A stretch of 64,000 nucleotides of DNA from Theobroma cacao (Eukaryota; Streptophyta; Magnoliopsida; Malvales; Malvaceae): NCBI RefSeq assembly GCF_000208745.1, contig NC_030854.1:31439972-31503971 (forward strand), given 5' to 3'. Within the stretch, counting starts at the first letter, position 1; each line of letters begins with the position of its first letter. Positions 56,228-64,000 of the stretch are shown piece by piece. The notes under the pieces are model-generated. The model made no database searches. It was given only the letters and a program-made list of their open reading frames with translations, and had not been told where the DNA came from. The position numbers and the translations under genes were made by a program.

Positions 56228-57290
56228 TGGCCAATCCGCATCTTCAGTTACCATCTGACAACGAATGAGAATACTTTGTTTTGTTTGTTTTCAAGAGATG
56301 GAGAGTTCACTTACAGAATAGACCATATTCATATGTACCAATACAAAGAAAAGTAAAGCTCCAAAGAACTTCACAATCTATTTTTAAAATTATTATGGAC
56401 ATCTCAAAACATATTATGTTCCGTTTTTTAGAGATACGATAGCCATGGATGTATTAGAACAAGAGGCACCCCAGCTATTTTGTTTGCTCCAATTAAATCC
56501 TACCAGTAATTACTGTCTGCCTAAACTCTGCATCCGATACAAGCTTCTTTGGGAGTTAAACAAAAGACAGATAGAAAAGTCCCAAAAACAAAAGTTGAAT
56601 CATACGGAAGATCGTCGTCGATCTGGTTCATAAACGAGATCGATCAATACCACATTCAAGAACACGTAAATTTGGAAGTGATGTAAGACTCACATTATCA
56701 CCACCTTCTATTTTGCCCGTAAATTTCCAGGAATTTAACCACACTATTAATCTGCTCTTTCCTTTAGGAATTCCGACGAAAATTAAAAAGTTGAAAGGAA
56801 ATCTGTGGGGAAGCAACCCTATTTGAGTCCGCTAAATCATTGTAATTTAATTTGCACTCTAACATTTCCACTAGGGCCCAAATTGAGCAAGCCTTCCCTC
56901 AGTTCCAACACAATGTTTCTCGCATTATCTTCATTTCCTAAAAGGATGTGATAAATATGTAGACATGACATTATTATCATGTAAGTGAAAGAAATCTATT
57001 GATATATAAGTTAGATATTTCTTGATTAATAATATCACATGCAATGCCATATTCTCTTATTTCCAAATGGTTTGAAGGCAGTGCCAGGCAGCTCACACGA
57101 TCGCCACCTTCCGATTGACGAGGAATCACTGGCCAATGGATTAACCACAATATCCTGTTACCATTGGTTTCAAGAATTCCAGTGAAATTTGATCCGTAGG
57201 CCCAGTTGGTCTCCTTGGGCTCATTATTGATTTCAACAAATGCTAGAAGCTCAAATATTCTATCACATCACAATGCATAGGTTAAAACAA
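56228..57290 (-). pseudogene. Two tandem fragments of a resistance-gene post-LRR (C-JID-like) domain
   Basis: Minus-strand pieces 57060-57280 (ETNWAYGSNFTGILETN, ILWLIHWPV, SEGGDRVSCLALPSNHLEIR) and 56625-56830 (KSRLIVWLNSWKFTGKIEGG, DNVSLTS, LRVLECGIDRS) resemble each other and the 63.5-64 kb frame. The W-L-x-x-W-x-F, G-D-x-V-x-x-x and V-x-E-C-G-I pattern is that of the region after the LRRs in TIR-NBS-LRR proteins. No NBS or LRR is nearby. The 3' untranslated-like DNA at 56440-56600 is also shared with 63460-63600. Confidence 0.45.
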
Positions 57291-57432
57291 TCGATCTTCT
57301 TGTAAAGATGTGATAAACGAGACTGGAACCTCACTTCCAAGAACAAAAGTGCTAGTTATGTTAAATTCATGGAATACCCGAGTCATTGTAATTTTTGTTA
57401 ATTATGGAGGTATATATATATATATATATATA

Positions 57433-58005
57433 TGTTAGAATTTATAACGTAAATCTCATATGATTTAGAATAAATTTTTTAATTGATTTAAATGTATTGC
57501 TCGGTAATCAAGTTTACTTGGTAGCCAAGTTTTCATGATGGACAAAATGACTTGTTAGGCAATAATTCTAAGAGAAAAGACATTCTTGGTGGACAAGTTA
57601 ATTAGATTATAAATATAGGGTAGTCTGATCAATAGGGTGAAGTATGGGAGAAGGATGTACGTAGGGTTGTAAGGTTTACAAGATTGGACGTGAACGACAC
57701 CCCACGAGGGTAAGGGAGAGTACTGCTCATGTGTGTAGATCTTTGATAATTTTTAAGGGTTTGTTGAGACTGAGTAAATGTGCTTATGTGTGTGTTCGTG
57801 TTTGGATATGGATTTATAAGAATGTTTCTGTGAGTGCTTGTGTTTGATGAGAACGAGCTAGAGTGTTCATATTTGTGAGTAGAGTGTTTGAGTGCAGTTG
57901 TTGATTATTTATTGTAATTCTCTGTAACTAGTGGATCTCATCAGCAAATTATTATTCGATTATTCCACTTGCTCGAAGATTAATTGATTGGACGTTTACA
58001 TAACA
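57433..58005 (+). mobile_element. Solo LTR, copia type
   Basis: 573 bp starting TGTTAGAATTTATAACG and ending ACGTTTACATAACA, so it has TGTTA...TAACA ends. It is flanked by ATATA and TTATA, a 4-of-5 match blurred by the adjacent (TA)n. Internal features include TATAAATATAGGG (about 57610) and TTATTGTAATTCTCTG (about 57908) of the kind used for LTR transcription start and 3' end formation. No gag-pol is nearby. Confidence 0.7.
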
Positions 58006-59669
58006 TTATATATTGTGTTGTATATTGATGATTAATGTTATATCCAATGTAATAGAAAAACAGATATAAAAACAGAGAAGAAGCCTTAGCAATTAGCATC
58101 TAAGGACGGTATAGGCCGCAACATCTTCCTCTTAACGAGAAGCTAGTTTCGATCATGTGGGGTAGAGATTGGAGAGGAGCAGAGTGGAGATATGGAAGGA
58201 GATTGAAAGCTGGGAGCCAAATCAAGTATATACGGATTAGGTGCGGTGTGGCTGTTGGACTGAAGGCTTGAAGCCAACTTCGCAAAATACAGCAGCAAGG
58301 AATCTAACAGAAGAGTGAAAGAAAACCTCTATGGAAGGGAGACGGAAACTGGGGAACAAAAAGAAGGAAAAGAAAGAAGTGAAAACTTGGATGAATGGAA
58401 AACTAGAAAAGAAGGGAAGCGTGATGGTGTAGGCAAAAGAGATATAGGGGAAGAGAAAAAAGAAAAGAAGAAGTGTAAGGGGTTTATTGATCAGGAATCC
58501 ATTGGAAAAACTTCAAAGCAGTGCCATTGCAAAAGCCGAATGTAAGATGAAACCGGAAATGTTGGAAAAATAATTAAGAGATGAAGGGGAAAAAGGGTGA
58601 CAGTAAGCAACATAGCATCATACCATTCTTTAATCACATTTGATAGTAACGAGCAGTTCAAGGAGATTAAACAGAAGGAATGAGAGTGCTTAATAAGCGG
58701 TTTCTGTCAGTACAAGATTGGACAGAGAATTTCAGCACGGAACTGGGCCATAAATAGGTGGCAATAAGAGGACTGCCAGCCCACTTATGGTGCTACGAAA
58801 CATTCCAAAACATAGCTAATTGTTGGAGGGAGCCGGTGTATATTGAGGAGATTGGGAAATCGTAGGAACTATAGCCAATGTATATGCTGCTAATAGCAAC
58901 CTACAAAATGAGCCAATCGAAAAGCTAGTTGAGTTGATGTTGGGCGAGAAGTCCTTCGAATTAGAGAAAATTTTTTTTTAAGCCTTGAAATATAAAGTAT
59001 TTTTGGCTATAGCCCTTTAGATAATTTTAATTGTTTTTAGTAAAGACATCAGATTTTGAGACAAAAATGCCTTTAATGAGACCTTTTCATTGACGTGCAC
59101 TTTCATTCACCCGCATATTGGCGTAAATAAATCTACAGAAAATTTGTGCTCTCTAATTTTATGCAAAACATCTATTTTTTTTTTTTAGAAGCTTGTGCAA
59201 ACCAAAATCATGTTGCAACAGATGGTTTCTCTGATATTTTGGACATTGCCGTAAACAAAAACGCTGTGCATATTACATGGTGGGCTTATTGAACGATCTT
59301 TTGATTCAAGGTCAGGGATAAGAAAGTGTTTGAACAAGTTTATAATTATTACATGGTAAGTTAGTGAGTGAATGTCAATTTTTTTGTGCGTTTAGTGATT
59401 TGAATGCAATATTGATTGAGAATGCGGTTTAGTGTTTTGTTGTTAAATGTGCATTACTGTATTTTGTTAAAAATAAGTTTTAGATAGTAAGAGAAGGTTG
59501 ATATTAAACCAAACGAGGAACTGGTTGTGATGAATCCAAAGTATCGAGAATTATGTAAAACTAGAAATCCCTGATACGGTGGTGAATCAAAAGAAGGAGG
59601 AAGTGAAACCAAAGCACGAATTAATTGTGCTATAGCAGGCCATCTGTCATTTGTTATGCATGGCATGTA
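58006..59669. other. Unassigned intergenic DNA
   Basis: No recognised gene. 58315-58545 is a purine-rich open frame of Glu/Lys/Arg codons, probably a low-complexity artefact. About 58955-59100 (GAGAAAATTTTTTTTTAAG, GTATTTTTGGCTATAGCCC) could be the end of another Mutator-like element belonging with the minisatellite that follows. Confidence 0.35.
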
Positions 59670-60372
59670 AGAACTATATTTGAAACAACATGGTGAGAAT
59701 ATGTGAGACGACATGGACGGAATATGTGACACGGCATGTTGAGAATATGTGAGACAACATGGAGGGAATATGTGACACGCCACGGAAGGAATATGTGACA
59801 TGCCGGGGTGAAAATGTGACAAGCCATGGTGGGAAAATGTGACATGCCATAGTGAGAATATGTGAGATGGCATGGTGAGAATATGTGACACGGTAGGATT
59901 TAGAGTTTGTGACATGCCATAGTGAGAATGTGTGACACAACATGGTGAGAATATGTAACACGACATGGTGGGAATGTGTGACACGCCATAGTGGGAATGT
60001 GTGACATAGCATTGTGAGAATATGTGACACGGCATGGCGAGAATATGTGACATGGCCTGGTGAGAATATGTGACATGCTAGGGTGAGAATATGTGACACG
60101 TTATGGAGTGAATATGTGAGACGACATGGTGAGAATATGTGACACGTCAGGGTGAGAATGTGACACGCCACGATGAGAATAGGTGAGAATATGCGAGATG
60201 GCATGGTGAGAATATGTGACACCGCTGTGACACGGTAGGTTTTAGAGTTTATGATACGCCATGGTGGGAAAGTGTGACACGACATGGTGAGAATATGTGA
60301 CACGAAATGGATGAAATATGTGACACGCCATGGATGGAATATCTAACATGCCATAGCTTGAATATGTGACAT
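59670..60372. repeat. 23-bp minisatellite (CATGGTGAGAATATGTGACAC family)
   Basis: About 30 imperfect copies of CATGGTGAGAATATGTGACA plus 2-4 bases. On the minus strand the unit reads CATGGCGTGTCACATATTCT, sharing CATGGCGTGTCACAT with the minisatellite at 2.3 kb. The long minus-strand open frames over it (199 and 209 codons) are by-products of the repeat. Confidence 0.9.
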
Positions 60373-60719
60373 GACATAAATTTAAATAAAAAAATACAAA
60401 AAATAAGGAAACCGTTTGAAATTCCACGGCATGCATATTAACGGTTGAGGTGTTTAAAACACCATCACATTTTATTTTATTTTTAGCATTCGTAAATGGC
60501 TATGTGAAGAAAGAGAGTTTGATTCATTCATCATTCCCAAAAGGAGTAGAGTGTTTGACTTCATTTTGAGCAAAGTTAACGACATTACAGCAACAATGTC
60601 TGTTCTCCGTGAAAAGGTTAGTCAGTAGTTAATTAAAATTTTCTTCTGTTTGGTAATTTTTTGCTAGGCTGCTCTATGAAATGTTTGTGTTTTTGCCTAA
60701 GATATGTTTTTACTTTGGT
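60373..60719. other. Spacer between minisatellite and LINE fragment
   Basis: No gene or transposon terminus recognised. Confidence 0.35.
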
Positions 60720-62395
60720 TTTATGATTTTTGGTAATTGTGGAGAACCCATTTTTTCTCATCACAAACTGCAAAAAATCCTAGTTAATATTGTTATACAC
60801 CTTCTCAAAGTCCACTTTGAAGAAAATGCCTCATTCTTCACTCTTTTGTATATAGTCCACTAGCTTGTTTGCAATGAGGGCACAATCAACAATTTATCTT
60901 CCTTTAATAAATGCAAATTGATTTGACCCCACCACTTCCTCGATTAACATTCGAAGTCTATTAGCCAAAACCTTAGTAACCACTTTGTAGACATAACCAA
61001 TAAGACTGATCAGTCTATACTCATTCAAAGTTATTGGATTATGGTTTTTCGAGATAAAGGTTAACAATAAAGCATTAATCCATTCATCGAAGACCTCTGT
61101 GTCATAGAAATTTTGCAGAAAAGACATGACTTCATCCTTGATTGTTGACCTCTGAGCTCTCAAAAAGCTAAAGTTAAAGCCATTCAAACTCGATGCTTTA
61201 TTCCTATCATCACTGAAAATAGCCTCTTTAACCTCTTTTTAAAAAGGTCTCTAAAGACTTATAGAGGAGCTATCAACTGGTGTCAAAACCTCCATATCTC
61301 AATCCCTGAGCTCAATAACCTTTCGGTTACCATAGAGATTCTTAAAAAACCTTACCACTTTCTCCCTTATTCCTTGAGAATTTTCAATAATATAATCATT
61401 AACCTTTAAACTATCAATCAAATTCCTTCTACTCCTTACCGAAGCTAATGCATGGAAGAAGTTAGTATTCCCATCCCCTCCAAAAACCATCTCACCCTCG
61501 ATTTCAGTTGTCAGGAACACTCATTTTCTCTATAGAGAGCCACAATTTAGATTTCATCATCTTTATGTCCTCTTTAAAAGAATCATCCCCTGATCGATTT
61601 TACCACTCTACCAACTTTTTCTGTATTCCCTTCTTAAGAACAACATTATTTTTCTATGAGCTATCCCATTTGGCCGTTTGCCAAGCTTTAATAGCCGGTT
61701 TGGTGAGGCTTAACCTTTGCCATATGTTTCTTTCCCTTCCTACTCTATTGCCGCTATTTTCCCATTCTTTAAAGAACATTTCTTGGAAACTATTGTCCTT
61801 TAACCAATGGTTAAAGAATCAAAAAGGTTTTGGTCCCCATTGAACATTTTTCTCTCCTAAAACCACCGGGTTATAATCCAAAAGTGAAGATGGTAATCAT
61901 TATTATCTCAACAACTCAAACCTCTTTAACACAGATTCATCTACAAGGAAATGGTCGAGCCTACTAAAAACCACCTTTTCCCGACTATTAGCCCAAGTGA
62001 ACTTATTGCCCCACGTAGAAAAATCCACCAATTCCATTATATTAACAAAATTTTGGAAAAGTTCCATCGCCCTGTAATCTGAATTAGCCCTCAATCTCTC
62101 ATTCAGCCTAAGAACTGTATCAAAGTCCCCTCTTAAACACTAAGGGACCTCAAACTCTCTCATTTTCTCTATAAGTGCTTTTCAGAATTCACTCTTAAGC
62201 CTTTCAATAGGTGGTACATGCACATTACCAATGCCAATTTACTAGTTTCTTTTCCTCATAGAACCAATAAGCAATATTAAGTTCCTATTAATGACCCGAC
62301 ATTCAACCTCCATAAAATCCTCCTGCCATAAAGATAAAAGATCCCCTGATGCTCCATTAGGCTCCACCCATACCCTTTTATACATACCCCTACCT
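60720..62395 (-). mobile_element. LINE (L1-type) fragment, truncated and disabled
   Basis: Reading from 62395 downwards: upstream endonuclease-side sequence (KRVWVEPNGASGDLLSLWQE, 62230-62380), endonuclease C-terminus (VDFSTWGNKFTWANSREK, SRLDHFLVDE, 61905-62095), linker (GDGNTNFFHALASVRSRRN, 61300-61520), and reverse transcriptase N-terminal motifs (DEWINALLLTFISK, NEYRLISLIGYVYKVVTKVL, ANRLRMLIEEVVGSNQFAFI, KGR-stop, FFKVDFEKVYNNIN, 60730-61190). The YxDD box, RNase H and 3' end are missing, and several frames carry stops. It is a dead plant L1 remnant. Confidence 0.85.
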
Positions 62396-62419
62396 CCTAT
62401 CGCATCCACAATTCTGTTA

Positions 62420-62674
62420 TTAACGGGAGGTCAAGTTAGTCTTGATTGATTGTGAAAATAAGGTGAGAAAGGGATTTTTCCATTGACATAGCCTTGAAGA
62501 TCTTGTCTTCACAAGATAAAAGTCATTTGGGACCTCCAAAGAAGATAGATTGTCATGTAAAAGCTTGATATGGAATGGATGATTGAAGTTTGAGGAAAAA
62601 GGAACACTTGATAAAGATGCAATGAATGAGATACAAGTGGTTGTAGTTGTGGATGTGGAAGAAGATGAGGACAT
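62420..62674 (-). other. Open frame resembling a plastid transit-peptide exon
   Basis: 84 codons beginning with a run of Ser and Thr (MSSSSSTSTTTTTCISFIAS), rich in Ser, Leu, Asn and basic residues and poor in acidic ones, as in plastid transit peptides. Its 3' side abuts the 5' end of the LINE fragment, so it may be the first exon of a gene cut by the LINE. No mature domain is visible and it could be chance. Confidence 0.3.
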
Positions 62675-63174
62675 TTTTAAGGCAATTGGTCAAAATGGTA
62701 TATTTCAAGATAAAACATGTAATGAATGGGGATGTTTTCAGGTATTAATTTGAGAGCTTGATATGTATATTTATATTGTGTAAATTGATAAAATTGTTAC
62801 ACGAGATTAAATGATTTAAAAATAAAATTGAAGACAAAGATATAATAAGGGATAGGAAAGAAAACAAGATCAAATAAAGAAATATTGTCATGTTGCTAAG
62901 GTGTTATGCTCAACAATAGTTGATGACTTAAATAACGGGTTCTTACTTTCTAATTTATTTGAAATATTAAATTTTGAAAAAATGGGCTTAGTTGTAAGAT
63001 CTTGAAATAGAAAGAAACCATAATTTAATTTGATTTTCATTATAATATGATTTGGTTTGATTTAAAAAAATATATAAAAACCAAAATCTTTGATTTGGTT
63101 TAGATTTACCATTGAAACTGACCATAACCAAAATATGCTCGCCTTTTTTTATTTTCGCTTGTCAATTTAGGTAG
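62675..63174. other. AT-rich intergenic DNA
   Basis: No gene or repeat family recognised. Confidence 0.4.
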
Positions 63175-63224
<50 letters not shown>

Positions 63225-63296
63225 NNNNNNNNNNNNNNNNNNNNNNNNNNNNNNNNNNNNAATAATATATAATATATATATATATAATAATATAAG
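63175..63296. repeat. (TA)n tract with sequence gap
   Basis: (TA)n at about 63178-63224, 36 N at 63225-63260, then TA/TAA-rich sequence to about 63290. The gap probably hides more of the same dinucleotide, and its true length is unknown. Confidence 0.9.
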
Positions 63297-63511
63297 ACTA
63301 GGTTTTCATGGTATTATAATAGGTAAGACTATAAGAGGAAGATAGAGAAATTATAGCATGGAGGTGATATAAAATTTCAAAAAAAAAAAACATTGTTATC
63401 AATGGCTATTCTTGCATTGATCCGTCAAAAACCATATAGGGAGATGAATCTTTTAATTAAACAAGAGGCAGATGAATTTTCCTATTTGCTCCAACTAAAT
63501 CCTATATATAA

Positions 63512-64000
63512 TTACTCACATTTGTCTAAACACCGAATCCTATAAAGAGTCCTTTGAGACATAAACAAAAGGTATACAAAAACTGGAAAAAGCCATCTAA
63601 AAATTGCACTTGTACCTGGCGAATGTTGATAAGTAGAGTTGCATTTATGCAGAAGGTTGTCATCTGGTTCATATATGAGATCAATGACACATTCTTTTAC
63701 GTATAAATCAGAAAACACTGTAAAGCTCACTCGATCACCATCTTCACCCATAAATCTCCAAGAACTTAACCAATAAAGGGCATTTTTGGCTTTAGGAATT
63801 CCAATGAAACGTCTATAATAAGTCCATGTAGTAGATTTGGTCTCATTGACAATCTCAATACGTGATAAAAAATCAAATATTTGATCGTCTTCAGCAACAA
63901 GAGCGACCATAAAGTTTAGCCAACAAATTTGTTGACTAGAGCTTCGAGCCACTGTAAATGAAACCTTATTCCCGATAACATGATGGCTATACCTACCCCA
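63512..64000 (-). CDS. Partial frame: C-JID-like (post-LRR) end of a TIR-NBS-LRR resistance protein
   Basis: Open on the minus strand from the window edge to a stop at 63512, so the 5' part is outside. It reads WGRYSHHVIGNKVSFTVARS, then ICWLNFMVALVAEDDQIFDF, TTWTYYRRFIGIPKAKNALY, WLSSWRFMGEDGDRVSF, and YVKECVIDLIYEPDD. The order S-H-x-x-x-G-x-x-V-S-F, W-x-x-F-x-x-A-L-V, then G-D-x-V and V-K-E-C-x-x-x-L-x-Y-E is the jelly-roll domain after the LRRs of TNL immune receptors. The last ~50 residues (HSPGTSAIFRWLFPVFVYLL) are unlike that family and may be read-through of an intron, so the true end may be earlier. It is more intact than the copies at 56.6-57.3 kb. Confidence 0.5.
   Translation of the reverse strand, partial: WGRYSHHVIGNKVSFTVARSSSQQICWLNFMVALVAEDDQIFDFLSRIEIVNETKSTTWTYYRRFIGIPKAKNALYWLSSWRFMGEDGDRVSFTVFSDLYVKECVIDLIYEPDDNLLHKCNSTYQHSPGTSAIFRWLFPVFVYLLFMSQRTLYRIRCLDKCE

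Noticed and set aside
58315..58545. Glu/Lys-rich open frame
   Set aside because: Purine-rich low-complexity DNA without conserved features or neighbouring exons.
59454..60303. Two long minus-strand open frames (199 and 209 codons) full of MSHI-x-x-M-x-CHIFS repeats
   Set aside because: They are translations of the 23-bp minisatellite, overlap each other in different frames and have no non-repeat domain.

Overview
The window reads as eukaryotic plant nuclear DNA from a woody eudicot. It is AT-rich, has GT-AG introns, plant gene families, a nuclear-type tRNA, long stretches of decayed transposons and one 36-base run of N. Citrus or another Sapindales is a guess that I cannot prove from sequence. 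Three intron-containing genes, one intronless gene and one tRNA look intact. The rest is repeats, mobile elements and pseudogenes.

Layout. 1-5.8 kb is a nested insertion site: an RNase H-like pseudogene is split by a Mutator-like element, that element carries a minisatellite, and the minisatellite is split by a probable solo LTR of a Tat/Ogre-type Ty3 element. 6.5-8.1 kb holds an intronless CYP89A-type cytochrome P450. 9.6-30.7 kb is a minus-strand chimera of broken host-gene pieces that keep their introns: the 5' exons of an organellar bacterial-type glycyl-tRNA synthetase (EDD1 type), the middle and C-terminal exons of the polyadenylation factor CPSF160, then four tandem copies of a ~2.67-kb higher-order repeat (12.6-23.8 kb), each carrying two 3'-region exons of the same glycyl-tRNA synthetase plus a hairpin-rich minisatellite, and finally a second CPSF160 piece out of order.

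35.3-39.8 kb holds a seven-exon cytosolic-type beta-amylase (500 aa) and 40.8-42.5 kb a five-exon secreted GDSL esterase/lipase (386 aa), both on the plus strand. 43.3-55.8 kb holds an 18-exon minus-strand RelA/SpoT homologue (859 aa, probable plastid (p)ppGpp enzyme) whose exon phases all close. A tRNA-Thr(AGT) lies just upstream of it. 56.4-64 kb holds fragments resembling the post-LRR (C-JID) end of TIR-NBS-LRR resistance genes, a copia-type solo LTR, a second minisatellite related to the one at 2.3 kb, a LINE fragment, and a gap inside a (TA)n tract.

The intact genes are independent housekeeping or metabolic genes: P450 oxidation, starch/maltodextrin breakdown, secreted ester hydrolysis and plastid stringent signalling. 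I see no operon-like or pathway relation among them. The most unusual structure is the 9.6-30.7 kb chimeric array of duplicated host exons. All intron boundaries were read by eye from splice signals, reading frame and family knowledge, and no transcript evidence was available.
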